Source: a virus
IMG/VR virus record: IMGVR_UViG_3300035670_009547
Location: 1 to 33,677 of that record
DNA length: 33,677 nt
Strand: one strand, 5' to 3'
Shown: piece after piece, positions 7,264-15,861 of the stretch
How positions within the stretch are numbered: position 1 is the stretch's first letter
Layout: each line of letters starts with the position of its first letter
The notes under the pieces: model-generated
What the model saw: the letters and a program-made list of their open reading frames with translations, nothing else
Told to the model about the DNA's origin: nothing
Database searches by the model: none
Position numbers and translations under genes: made by a program

Positions 7264-8781
7264 ATGAGAAATATAAAAAACAAAATTCAAGTACTCGAAG
7301 AACGCATCCGACAAAACGAGCAACAACTTCACGAAGCCAAGAAAATCAGAGCCGAGAAATTACCTTACGGATATTCAGCCTTACGTCAGTTCATTGATCC
7401 AGAAACAATGAACATCCATTATAACAAACACTACAAAGGTTATATTACAAAACTCAATGACGCTTTGGAAGGTAAAAATTATGGTGATCTTTCACTGGAA
7501 GAAATTATTAAGACTATTGAAAGATTTTCCAAATCAATTCGAGATAACGCTGGGGGTGCTTACAACCACGCCATTTTTTGGAAAATGCTTTCACCAACAG
7601 AAAAAGAACCAAAAGGAAACATTCTGAAAAAAATCAATTCGAACTTTGGATCATTATCAAACTTCAAAAAGAAATTCGAGGATTATGCTAAGAAAAGATT
7701 CGGATCGGGTTGGGTTTGGTTAGTTCTAACCAAAAGAGGTTCGTTGAAAATTATGACCACCGCCAATCAAGATAACCCACTTATGAATGTCATCAAAGAA
7801 GGTGGACACCCTCTTTTGGGTTTGGATCTTTGGGAACACGCATACTACCTGAAGTACAGAAACAAGAGGGACGAATATATTAAAAACTTTTGGAAGGTTG
7901 TGAATTGGGATTTCGTCGAAGAAGAATTGAACCGATTGACAAATAAAAATGTTCAGGAAAGCACTTCAGCCAAAAGAATTCTAAAAGAACAGGCTCAATC
8001 GAGTGCCTGTTCAGATGACGAAAGAAAAAAAATAAGAATACTTTTCAATAACAATCCTGAAGTTTTAGAAATGTACAAAACTACCATTATGCAGTTTTTG
8101 GCGGATGTTTTCGCGAGCAAGTATTACACCAGAAACGAATATGGTCCGAATACCGCAGCAGGAATTTATGACTTGGAAAAACCAGGTAGATCTATTATCA
8201 ACTATTTGAACACAAACTATAGCGCGTTTTGTCCTTTACTTCGTGACTTGAATTTGGTTCTGACAAGAGCAAATGTTGAACCAATTGTATTTGATGGAAA
8301 AGATCCAAAATCTCAAGTAGACGAGATGGCTCGTATGTTAGGATTTATCAATCAATTAAAATTCAGAATTTTTGATCCGAGCTCAAAAACTTTCAAGACA
8401 ATATTCAAAGTTTTAAACGATACCTCAGGAAGAGGTGGAAAAACTGAAGATATTGTTGAGAAAAAATTCAATGAAAAATTTGGTAAAGAAAATGTAAAAA
8501 GGATTGGTGAATTGGGTAGTAAAGAAGATATGATGGGTGTGGACATCAAAGTTATGATTGATGGAAAACAAAATACCGCTCAAGTAAAACCTTTCACATC
8601 CATATCTAATGAAGATGGAATGTTGAAAATCGATGGGACTGCCAACGTAAAAAAATACAAAACAGATTGGATGGTTTTTGTAAGAAGAGGAAAAGATATC
8701 GTGGTGTTTGATAACAGTAACTCTGAAATCAAAGACGGTACATATTATTTTCCAGAATCATCGTTATTGTACCAATTCTAA
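7264..8781 (+). CDS. Mn-type superoxide dismutase fused to a PD-(D/E)XK nuclease-like domain
   Basis: The protein has 505 residues. Residues 1-30 are a charged, probably coiled-coil helix. Residues ~31-225 are a full Fe/Mn superoxide dismutase: metal ligands H52 (IHYNKHY), H102 (YNHAIFW), D188 and H192 (LDLWEHAYY), and active-site Y60. Gly98 in DNAGG and Gln169 in TANQDNP match the manganese rather than the iron type. The family converts superoxide to oxygen and hydrogen peroxide. Residues ~250-505 form a second domain with GVDIKV (D427) and AQVKP (Q440, K442), preceded by a glutamate-bearing helix near 395-399. This is the spacing of a PD-(D/E)XK nuclease core, but it is a tentative call. 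A TATTTAT box and structural neighbours downstream suggest late, possibly virion-linked expression. Confidence 0.9.
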   Translation: MRNIKNKIQVLEERIRQNEQQLHEAKKIRAEKLPYGYSALRQFIDPETMNIHYNKHYKGYITKLNDALEGKNYGDLSLEEIIKTIERFSKSIRDNAGGAYNHAIFWKMLSPTEKEPKGNILKKINSNFGSLSNFKKKFEDYAKKRFGSGWVWLVLTKRGSLKIMTTANQDNPLMNVIKEGGHPLLGLDLWEHAYYLKYRNKRDEYIKNFWKVVNWDFVEEELNRLTNKNVQESTSAKRILKEQAQSSACSDDERKKIRILFNNNPEVLEMYKTTIMQFLADVFASKYYTRNEYGPNTAAGIYDLEKPGRSIINYLNTNYSAFCPLLRDLNLVLTRANVEPIVFDGKDPKSQVDEMARMLGFINQLKFRIFDPSSKTFKTIFKVLNDTSGRGGKTEDIVEKKFNEKFGKENVKRIGELGSKEDMMGVDIKVMIDGKQNTAQVKPFTSISNEDGMLKIDGTANVKKYKTDWMVFVRRGKDIVVFDNSNSEIKDGTYYFPESSLLYQF

Positions 8782-8789
8782 TAATAAGA

Positions 8790-8796
8790 TATTTAT
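8790..8796 (+). promoter_or_regulatory. TATTTAT late-promoter candidate for the 372-aa structural gene
   Basis: The motif reads TATTTATA in the 31-base gap after the superoxide dismutase fusion, 16 bases before the ATG at 8813. Confidence 0.5.
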
Positions 8797-8812
8797 ATAG
8801 AAAAACCGTAGA

Positions 8813-9931
8813 ATGGCTGTTATACCGGAACCAGAAAGAACCAAACTCTATAACCGTATCTTAAATCTTTTAGGTGCACCACTTAGAGCTGTAGAATTGG
8901 AATATGAAATGATGGATTCTCTATTGGAGTTATCTATAGGAGACTATTCTCAATACCTTCAGGATTGGTTAATTGAATCTCAGTGGACATCTCTTTACGG
9001 ACTTAATTTGGAGACGGAATCTTTAGCAAACGCTCTTATAAGAAGATCATTAGATTGGGAAACCCAATACACATACGCATATTCAAAGATTGCCGGACTT
9101 CAGAATGCAGGACCATATGTCCTAAAAAGAGATTATTTTGATTTGGTTGCCGGTCAACAAATTTACGAGATTCCAGCATGTAGAGAAATCAACCAACTTC
9201 TTTGGTATTCACCAAGTGAAATGAACAATATGTTATTTGACCCATGGTCATTTGGCTCGTTTGGTGGTGGTGGAGGTCTCGGAGGGCCTGGTGGTTTCGC
9301 ACAAGCCGGTATGGGTGGAGGAGGATATTTCTTCTTCTCTTCCTATGACGTTATGTCAAGACTTCAAGATATTAACGTAAAAAGACGTTTGATCCAACCA
9401 GATTTACAATATCAAGTTACGGCATTACCTGATGGTAAAAAAGCCGTTTGGTTATTCAATACTCCAGGCGGTAAATTTGATTTCGGTGACAACGAACTGA
9501 TGAGAGGAAGAGTTTGGTATTGGTATTACGAAGTGTGTGGTGATGAAAGAGATTTGTGTCTCAAAAACAATCCTGATATTGTAAAATTACCATCAGACAT
9601 TCCACTTGATGAAATTATGTGGATTGACCTAAACGAACCCTCAAAAGTATGGGTAAGAAGGTGGTTCACCGCATATTGTAAAGAAACGTTAGCCAGAGTC
9701 AGAGGTAAATTTAGTGGAAATCTAAAAACACCTGACAGTGAGGTAACAATGGACTATCAATCTTTGCAGACAGAAGCAAAAGATGAAAAAGTTACATTAT
9801 TAACTGAATTACAAGGAAGATTAGAGAGGTTGAGACCTGAGAATCAAATGAAAAAAGAAGCGGAAATCGCAACCAATTTGAATACTCAACTGAAGTATAG
9901 ACCTATGACCATTCCAATTACAGTAGTATAA
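8813..9931 (+). CDS. Virion structural protein, candidate T4-like neck protein
   Basis: The protein has 372 residues. The N-terminal half is helical (VELEYEMMDSLLELSIGDYSQYLQDWL) and there is a glycine-rich loop at about residues 149-177. The C-terminal part has WVRRWFTAYCKETLARVRGKF, then LKTPDSEVTMDYQSL and a charged helix with RLERLRP. That C-terminal order (basic helix, a PD/PGG-like turn, long helix) resembles neck proteins of T4-like marine phages, but the match is from memory of the pattern only. The late-type TATTTAT box supports a virion role. No catalytic motif was seen. It reads into the next plus gene with a 1-base gap. Confidence 0.5.
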   Translation: MAVIPEPERTKLYNRILNLLGAPLRAVELEYEMMDSLLELSIGDYSQYLQDWLIESQWTSLYGLNLETESLANALIRRSLDWETQYTYAYSKIAGLQNAGPYVLKRDYFDLVAGQQIYEIPACREINQLLWYSPSEMNNMLFDPWSFGSFGGGGGLGGPGGFAQAGMGGGGYFFFSSYDVMSRLQDINVKRRLIQPDLQYQVTALPDGKKAVWLFNTPGGKFDFGDNELMRGRVWYWYYEVCGDERDLCLKNNPDIVKLPSDIPLDEIMWIDLNEPSKVWVRRWFTAYCKETLARVRGKFSGNLKTPDSEVTMDYQSLQTEAKDEKVTLLTELQGRLERLRPENQMKKEAEIATNLNTQLKYRPMTIPITVV

Positions 9932-9932
9932 C

Positions 9933-10268
9933 ATGGCAATAATCAAAACAATTCCAGTTGAAAAAATTATAAACGGAAACAAAGTCCGTACGTCTGAATC
10001 TGCAATTGTTTCAGAGAGAAAATACACAACCAATGGTGAATATTCCTTAGTAATAAGAGGTGTAGACAATTGTAATATTCAACTAAACTCGAGAACCACC
10101 GATAAGATCAAGATCAAAGCCATGACAAATGTTTTGATCAAACCAGATTTTGGTAGAATCGATGAAGAATGGGACGAAATCAGTTTAGAAAAAGGTGCGT
10201 GTATCGAATTAGTCAACATCAACAAGGGTTGGTACATTCTCTCCTCTGATGGTTTGAAAATTTGGTAA
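9933..10268 (+). CDS. Small beta-rich phage protein of unknown function
   Basis: This 111-residue protein is rich in alternating beta-strand sequence (KIKIKAMTNVLIKPDFG, ACIELVNINKGWYILSSDG). It has no signal peptide, membrane segment or catalytic motif. It follows the neck-like gene by one base and probably shares its late transcript, so a small virion or decoration protein is possible. Its last 60 bases overlap tail-to-tail with the end of the DNA polymerase gene on the other strand, so the ...NKGWYILSSDGLKIW end is antisense to the polymerase C-terminus. Confidence 0.65.
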   Translation: MAIIKTIPVEKIINGNKVRTSESAIVSERKYTTNGEYSLVIRGVDNCNIQLNSRTTDKIKIKAMTNVLIKPDFGRIDEEWDEISLEKGACIELVNINKGWYILSSDGLKIW

Positions 10269-13052
10269 TTCTTTTACCTTATTTTCCCAACCACTCTCTG
10301 CAATATCATACATGTAAGTCGGGTTTAGACCTCGTCTTGACCAATAGTTGAGTTCTTGTTCAGATACCGTCAAAACATCATTCAAATCGTCTTGGTCTCC
10401 ATGAGATAACGGATGACCGTTTAATAGCTCACATTGTTTTGAAGTAAATATTCCACGTTTCTCGGGATCATCGACTAATAAGTTGTGTCGTACCTCATCT
10501 TGGAAAACAACCATTAGAGGTTCAATTCTCTTATTGAATGTAGAAATTGCTCGTGATACGTTGTAATCACCTGTCATTTCAGGATTTTGTTCCAACTCTT
10601 CTTGGTTCAAAAGGTAACAATTCAATTGTATTCTTGATTCAGTGTCTTGTAAAACTTCACCGGTTTTTTTGAAATGTCTTTCTCTTTGTAGCTCACTGTA
10701 TTTTTTTGCAGGAACCTTTTGAACGTCACCATGGGAAGCCTTTTCACCATTGTTGACATACATGATGATATCACCCAAATTGACAGGAAGATTGTGTTGA
10801 ATCGCCAACTCCATGTGGGCTTGACGAGACATCAAAGATCCTGCTTTTGTTTTTTGTGTACATCTGAACTTATAATCCTCTAAAGATTGTTTTACTTTTG
10901 CTCTTTGAGCAATCTTGATCAAAGGGATTTTTTGGTCATAGATCTTCTCAAGGTATTCATAATAATATTCAACAAATTCTTTACCCTGACCTTTCAGCAA
11001 CATTTTGATTCCTTTATCCAAAAAATCCTCAATATAACCAGGTAGTTTTTTTGACTTAATAGTATTACCGACAAGTTTTATTTTACCACTATCAGTCATC
11101 AAAGCATAGTTCTTACGGGCCAAGTTTATACAAGACGGCCAAACACCATCATTATCCAAAGCCATTTCACCACGCATAAAGACATCGTTGTATTCGGCAA
11201 TATCGGCTGAGGCACCCGTATATTCCTTACCCTCCTTAACTTTCCAGTTCAATCCACGTCCAATGTATTTACGTTGCTCTACATCTGATGGTGATGAAAA
11301 GTTCACACCGTCTGTATCCATAACCAATGGTTCATAACCACGATTCATAAAGAACGAAATCATCTGTCTTAGATACTGTCGTCCTGTACAAGTGATTTGT
11401 TCCCCCATGTACATATCACCCCAATGATATACTTGAGGTGCAGAAAGTGCACCGAACATTGAGTTGATGAAGATCTTGATTGGTAGTTGTTTTCTATCGT
11501 AGGATTTGGATTTTTTTGGATCACTTTCAGAATATTCTTCGGCCAATTGTTTGTAAAGAATACGTGTATCACGGAAATACTTCAACAGTCCTTTCATTGC
11601 ACCTGTAACATCACATTTAGGAAATACATCATGTACAAGTTGGATTGATGGATACAGTGATGAAAAGTCGAGTTTCAACACATTTGTAGAATATCCCACT
11701 TTGATCAGTCGTGAAAGTCCCCCAACAAAATCGGTTTTGGACTCCTTAGCGGGAATAGCCAAATTATATTTGTAGGACCAAGCCAACATAATCATTTTCC
11801 ACAAAGTTGCGGTACCCATCGTACTTACTCGTTCGTAAGTAGTGGGAACCAGAGACGCCAAAAGGAATGAACCTTGGTTAAACTCATCGTCTACTCGTAA
11901 GGTTTCCTCAAGGTCATCGTCAAGATACATCTCCACCAAACGGTCACCAGTAACTTTCTCATATACATCAGGGAATCGTACATCGAGATCCTTGAATTTG
12001 GGATCATCGGCCTTTTTATACTTACCATTGTTGACATTCAACCAAAAGTCTTCCTTTTTGGAGTACATAGGACCAATATCAGTGTGGTCGATGTAAATAC
12101 GATCAGCATCTTCAATCTCAAGATATTGTGTAATGTACTTTAGACCAGCACTTTTGATACTCGAGTTAATTGCTTGAGCTCTTCTAACAGAGTGTAAGAT
12201 GTCAATTACATTATATCCCCATATGGATACCTGTGGGTAACGCTCAACCTCGTTAGCCAACTTCAACATTTGTTCTTTTTGAGTGATAGTCCTTTGTGGA
12301 TTGAGTGACTTACATATCTTTTTTACATCTAATCCAAGTGACTTACATCTCTCGAAAATCCAGTACCAGTCGAAGTTGAATGAGTTATAACCACCAATAA
12401 TGGATGGTTTTAAGTGATCTATTGTATCAAAAAATTTGATTAGACCAATACGTTCTTTTTCCTCTGTATCACATTCGATAACTTCGTGAAATCCTTTATT
12501 GGTTTTCATACCAATCATGAAGATTCTACCATGCTTAGGCTCCAACGACGTGGTTTCCAAGTCAAATACAAATCTTGTAATATCATTGTATTCTTCATAA
12601 CCCTTGAAAAGTCTCTTCTCTTTTTGAATAAGATACTGTTCCACAGGAGGTAACATAAGAAATAAATCTCTCACATTTTCTCCCCAAGGATCAATCCCAC
12701 CCTCTCTAAAAAATTGGGTCAAAGCCCTATAACCCGCCAAACACTTCACCAAATAAGTTAAACCACGGTTGAGTCTGTCGTCACCGTGAGTTTCCAATTT
12801 CTCAATAACAATTTTGTGTTTGGACATAGCGGCTTTCTGTTCAGCCTTGGATCCATTGTAAAAATTCAGACCCTTTAAGTCCCCAACCCACGCAAACGGT
12901 ACAAAATGGTCTTTATTGATAGATTTTCCCTTACCAGGTATTTCCTTAATTTTATAAATTGAGTCTGTTACGTAGTCAAATTCGATGGCTACAATATATT
13001 CTTCAGGGTCATTACCCTCCAAAAATGATCTAATTTCTTCGTTCGAAATCAT
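10209..13052 (-). CDS. gp43: DNA polymerase, family B (T4 gp43-like)
   Basis: This 947-residue replicative polymerase carries a 3'-5' proofreading domain. ExoI is FDLETT (D164, E166), ExoII is YNSFNFDW (D228), and ExoIII is YLDDD (Y376, D380). In the polymerase domain motif A is LDFSSLYPSI (D462), motif B is KIFINSMFGA, and motif C is MDTDGV (D579, D581). Length and order match T4 gp43 (898 residues). The ATG at 13052 is the first in frame. The leader has a hairpin at 13087-13103 and a 16-codon mini-ORF, discussed in the findings. The C-terminus (...NVPTLVDVD) lacks an obvious clamp-binding LFxxF-like tail. The end overlaps the 111-aa plus gene by 60 bases. Confidence 0.97.
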   Translation of the reverse strand: MISNEEIRSFLEGNDPEEYIVAIEFDYVTDSIYKIKEIPGKGKSINKDHFVPFAWVGDLKGLNFYNGSKAEQKAAMSKHKIVIEKLETHGDDRLNRGLTYLVKCLAGYRALTQFFREGGIDPWGENVRDLFLMLPPVEQYLIQKEKRLFKGYEEYNDITRFVFDLETTSLEPKHGRIFMIGMKTNKGFHEVIECDTEEKERIGLIKFFDTIDHLKPSIIGGYNSFNFDWYWIFERCKSLGLDVKKICKSLNPQRTITQKEQMLKLANEVERYPQVSIWGYNVIDILHSVRRAQAINSSIKSAGLKYITQYLEIEDADRIYIDHTDIGPMYSKKEDFWLNVNNGKYKKADDPKFKDLDVRFPDVYEKVTGDRLVEMYLDDDLEETLRVDDEFNQGSFLLASLVPTTYERVSTMGTATLWKMIMLAWSYKYNLAIPAKESKTDFVGGLSRLIKVGYSTNVLKLDFSSLYPSIQLVHDVFPKCDVTGAMKGLLKYFRDTRILYKQLAEEYSESDPKKSKSYDRKQLPIKIFINSMFGALSAPQVYHWGDMYMGEQITCTGRQYLRQMISFFMNRGYEPLVMDTDGVNFSSPSDVEQRKYIGRGLNWKVKEGKEYTGASADIAEYNDVFMRGEMALDNDGVWPSCINLARKNYALMTDSGKIKLVGNTIKSKKLPGYIEDFLDKGIKMLLKGQGKEFVEYYYEYLEKIYDQKIPLIKIAQRAKVKQSLEDYKFRCTQKTKAGSLMSRQAHMELAIQHNLPVNLGDIIMYVNNGEKASHGDVQKVPAKKYSELQRERHFKKTGEVLQDTESRIQLNCYLLNQEELEQNPEMTGDYNVSRAISTFNKRIEPLMVVFQDEVRHNLLVDDPEKRGIFTSKQCELLNGHPLSHGDQDDLNDVLTVSEQELNYWSRRGLNPTYMYDIAESGWENKVKELPNFQTIRGENVPTLVDVD

Positions 13053-13066
13053 TGTAATGTATATTT

Positions 13067-13117
13067 TTACCGAGTGACATATTCTCTTCCACGTTTTGTG
13101 GAATTTGTCTTCCTCAT
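13067..13117 (-). CDS. Possible 16-residue leader peptide before DNA polymerase
   Basis: The mini-ORF encodes MRKTNSTKRGREYVTR and then TAA. Its ATG is 6 bases after the TATTTAT box at 13124-13130, the same close spacing seen at 5410 and 26553. The hairpin TTCCAC/GTGGAA lies inside it, and its stop is 14 bases before the polymerase ATG. It could be a translated leader or just chance; nothing but position supports it. Confidence 0.25.
   Translation of the reverse strand: MRKTNSTKRGREYVTR
13087..13103 (-). promoter_or_regulatory. Hairpin in the DNA polymerase leader
   Basis: A perfect 6-bp inverted repeat with a 5-base loop (TTCCACAAAACGTGGAA on the minus strand) lies 34 bases before the polymerase ATG. 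T4 gp43 is known to repress its own translation by binding a leader hairpin; a similar role here is only an analogy. Confidence 0.4.
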
Positions 13118-13123
13118 CCTATA

Positions 13124-13130
13124 ATAAATA
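13124..13130 (-). promoter_or_regulatory. TATTTAT box upstream of the polymerase leader
   Basis: The motif reads TATTTATT, 71 bases before the polymerase ATG and 6 before the mini-ORF. It would give the polymerase an unusual late-type start. Confidence 0.4.
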
Positions 13131-13151
13131 TACAAATGAATTATCTTACCG

Positions 13152-13553
13152 TCAACAACAGGGAGAGTCAGCAATAAAACTATCTTGGATATTGATGTAG
13201 AGTTCATCTCTAAGGGGGACAATCAAATCCCCTTGTGGACCACCCAACAATCCTTGGTTGTACTGTATCAAGAATTGACCTACGTACCTTCCCACAGTGT
13301 TAGTATCTCTTTTGGTGAACCTGTAATAAACATAATACTCAGGAGTGGCGTTCTCATCTAAACCAATAAGTTCAACGATGTATGCAGGTTTGGACACAAT
13401 TTTCGGGATACCTGTAGCTTCGTCGATCATAGTAAACGAAATGGTGGCATTTTCCAAAGACTCCATGAAACCTTGGTATTCACTTCTCCCGTCCTGAACA
13501 ACTTGCATTTTCAGTAAGGGTAAAGTCGCATTTTTCTTTATGAAAAAATCCAT
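13152..13553 (-). CDS. Small conserved-looking phage protein, possible virion component
   Basis: The protein has 133 residues starting MDFFIKKNATLPLLKMQVVQDG. It has strand-rich sequence (SFTMIDEATGIPKIVSKPAYIVEL, YYVYYRFTKRDT) and ends with a DELYINIQDSFIADSPCC tail with a terminal cysteine pair. I do not recognise an enzyme family. A TATTTAT box 15 bases before its ATG marks it as late-type, so a structural role is plausible. It lies between the glycosyltransferase cassette and DNA polymerase on the same strand. Confidence 0.7.
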   Translation of the reverse strand: MDFFIKKNATLPLLKMQVVQDGRSEYQGFMESLENATISFTMIDEATGIPKIVSKPAYIVELIGLDENATPEYYVYYRFTKRDTNTVGRYVGQFLIQYNQGLLGGPQGDLIVPLRDELYINIQDSFIADSPCC

Positions 13554-13568
13554 AGATAGTATTTTACA

Positions 13569-13575
13569 ATAAATA
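13569..13575 (-). promoter_or_regulatory. TATTTAT late-promoter candidate for the 133-aa gene
   Basis: The motif reads TATTTATT in the 26-base gap, 15 bases before the ATG at 13553. Confidence 0.5.
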
Positions 13576-13579
13576 CCTC

Positions 13580-15250
13580 TTAGGATTCTTTTCTCAAACT
13601 ACCTTCGTAAAATTCAAACCTATCGTGTTCGGTGGGGGTCATCAATAGCATAGCAGGATTGATGTTTCCAGCAACGGTTTCTTGATACATGTAACTCATC
13701 CATGTTTGTTCAAAAGGGTGAGCCCACTTTTCAGTTAGGAACATTTTTTTGTTACCTGACTTTGTTACCACTTGTGGCCAGTTACAATAATAAATTTCCC
13801 CATCGATAAAAGGTACCCCTTTATAACTTCTAATGTGTTTGAACAAAGTTCGTGGGGCATTGGGATCTTGACCATGGACAGGAAGTTGACTTTTTTCAGG
13901 CCACCTCTGTTCACGATAAAACTGTGGTACATTATACCATGACCATTGAGTTCCATTATCACCAAAAAACTCAGTGTAATTCAATTTCAAAAAGTCATAA
14001 TTGTATTTTTTTGATATCTCCATGGAAATCTTATAGAGATTTTTCACATATCTGTTAAATCCGTTTTTACACACGGTACCCTCATTTGGGAAGAAGAACA
14101 TATCATCTTCAAAAAACCAATAAAAATCGAAGTTTTCTTGATCGGCATGTTCGGCAATCCACTGTCTACCACCACAAATACCCAAATTATCTTTTTTTAC
14201 GTGTTCAAAACCATATTGATTACATAACTCAGAATATCTATCAAACGTAGAAAGGTCGGAAGAATTGTCTAACAAAATTTTTCTTGGTTTGTTTATGAAA
14301 TCCGTATCATATTCTAACATTGATTTGATAAGAGTCTCGAATTGGTTGGGACTATTGAATGTAATTACATATAATCCTGTGTTCGAAATGTCCAAGTTTT
14401 CAATTGATGGCGCAATAGGTGTTTTTGATTTTTTTACTAAAGAATCATTTTTGAGATCTTCAAAGAATTTGGAAACCAACCCATTGTTTTCTATTTCAAA
14501 ATAATTTATAAGATCGGGATGTTTGTAACATAAAATGGTAAATAATGATTCTTCAGTACCCATAAGCCCCGATTTCAAAGTACTACTCATCAAGTTGTAG
14601 TATAGTCCATTCAGATCCGAAATACTTTCCTTGGGGCCTCCGAAAAAACCACCACGGGCGACCATATTTACTTTGTCACCAACAAGTTGATTCAATCGTG
14701 AAAAATTAAAACCATGAATTTCAGTGTTAGCATCATAAGGAAAACATATAAAAGAAAACTTGTCAAAATATTTTGTCAATTTTTCTTGTACCTTATCGTG
14801 TGTAAAATATCCGGGATGAACAGTGTTAGTAAGACCGGCATCAATCCAAAATAGATAGTCTGAATCGAACTGATCCATGATCTTAGCATCATGAATTAGG
14901 AACATTTTTGACATTACCAAAGGATTGTACATCTCAAGTTTTGCTTGTGTTGATTCACTCAACCAACCCGCTTGAGAATACCAATCAGGGTTATTTCTAA
15001 TGTTTTGAATATCACTAAAAAATTCGTTTTTGAACCATTCCTGACTTCGATTAATAAATTGAGTATTTTCTCGTTTTCTATGTTTCCATACAAATGACTC
15101 CAATTCAGATTCACCAAAAATAATCATGTTGATATCAACTTGTAAGAGTTGTTCAAACTTTTGAAGGTAATGATCAAACGATCTTGACCATCCTTCTCCG
15201 AGAGTATCTCTCTTAATATCCCATAATCCTGTTACAAATGTGACTTTCAT
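13580..15250 (-). CDS. Two-domain glycosyltransferase (HtrL/WlaTC-like plus GT-A-like)
   Basis: The protein has 556 residues. The first ~270 (VTFVTGLWDI, MYNPLVMSKMFLI, YLFWIDAGLTN, then RGGFFGG) match the HtrL/YibB/WlaTC family pattern found in surface-polysaccharide loci. The second part (from about residue 290) starts LYVITFNSPNQFETLIKSML and has a FFEDDMFFFPNEG acidic motif typical of a GT-A nucleotide-sugar metal site. It also has a late GEIYYCNWPQV segment and a WAHPFEQTWMSY helix. Two catalytic units in one chain would let it add two sugars or act processively. It is the last gene of the minus cassette, starting one base after the methyltransferase stop. The acceptor is unknown. Confidence 0.75.
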   Translation of the reverse strand: MKVTFVTGLWDIKRDTLGEGWSRSFDHYLQKFEQLLQVDINMIIFGESELESFVWKHRKRENTQFINRSQEWFKNEFFSDIQNIRNNPDWYSQAGWLSESTQAKLEMYNPLVMSKMFLIHDAKIMDQFDSDYLFWIDAGLTNTVHPGYFTHDKVQEKLTKYFDKFSFICFPYDANTEIHGFNFSRLNQLVGDKVNMVARGGFFGGPKESISDLNGLYYNLMSSTLKSGLMGTEESLFTILCYKHPDLINYFEIENNGLVSKFFEDLKNDSLVKKSKTPIAPSIENLDISNTGLYVITFNSPNQFETLIKSMLEYDTDFINKPRKILLDNSSDLSTFDRYSELCNQYGFEHVKKDNLGICGGRQWIAEHADQENFDFYWFFEDDMFFFPNEGTVCKNGFNRYVKNLYKISMEISKKYNYDFLKLNYTEFFGDNGTQWSWYNVPQFYREQRWPEKSQLPVHGQDPNAPRTLFKHIRSYKGVPFIDGEIYYCNWPQVVTKSGNKKMFLTEKWAHPFEQTWMSYMYQETVAGNINPAMLLMTPTEHDRFEFYEGSLRKES

Positions 15251-15251
15251 A

Positions 15252-15860
15252 TTACTTTATTTTTTTTCTACACGCCCAAACGACTTGTTTAAATTCCTCC
15301 TCGTAATAACCTTTCAAATTGTTTATTTTACAAGCTTCTTCAATATCAGTATCTTGGATTTCTAACCAATTCCAAATTTTATCATGAACAAATTCTCTGA
15401 AATAAGATTCATTTGGAGAATAATCATGTGCCATGATAACATCACCTATCTTCAAAAAATTTGAGAGGACTCTAAACTCATTTTTTTTACTTCCACCATC
15501 ACAAAGAACTAAGGTCGTCCCTTCCGAACTAATAAAATCAATAATTTCTTGACCATTTTCTAAATCAGAATATTGATGATTGAATTTATTCTCAACTCGT
15601 ATGTCAATTTTAGCACCATTTTCGACATGATGTCTCAAATATTGTGGGTCATATACATCATAGGTAACTAGTTTAGTTGATTCCAAACCAATTCTATCTA
15701 AAATGTCTCTAATCATTAGAGTCAATCCCCCGGATGAGGTTCCAATTTCTAAAACTTTGGATGGTTTCAGTTCCGATAATAAATTCTCAAAAGTTGATTC
15801 AATGTTTGGGTGTTGCATTATTGTCAAACCTTTATAAACAAAATGTCCTGAAATACTCAT
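15252..15860 (-). CDS. Class I SAM-dependent methyltransferase, CmcI-like/TylF-like type
   Basis: The protein has 202 residues in a Rossmann-like fold. Motif I is KVLEIGTSSGGLT (SAM-binding glycine loop), followed by KLVTYDVYDPQ with an acidic strand end. The TLVLCDGGSKKNEF and VIMAHDYSPNE segments match the metal-coordinating DGxH/HDY region of the sugar- and antibiotic-type O-methyltransferases. It sits inside the glycosyltransferase cassette with 1-base gaps on both sides, so methylation of a sugar is the natural guess. DNA or protein methylation is not suggested by its motifs. Confidence 0.8.
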   Translation of the reverse strand: MSISGHFVYKGLTIMQHPNIESTFENLLSELKPSKVLEIGTSSGGLTLMIRDILDRIGLESTKLVTYDVYDPQYLRHHVENGAKIDIRVENKFNHQYSDLENGQEIIDFISSEGTTLVLCDGGSKKNEFRVLSNFLKIGDVIMAHDYSPNESYFREFVHDKIWNWLEIQDTDIEEACKINNLKGYYEEEFKQVVWACRKKIK

Positions 15861-15861
15861 G

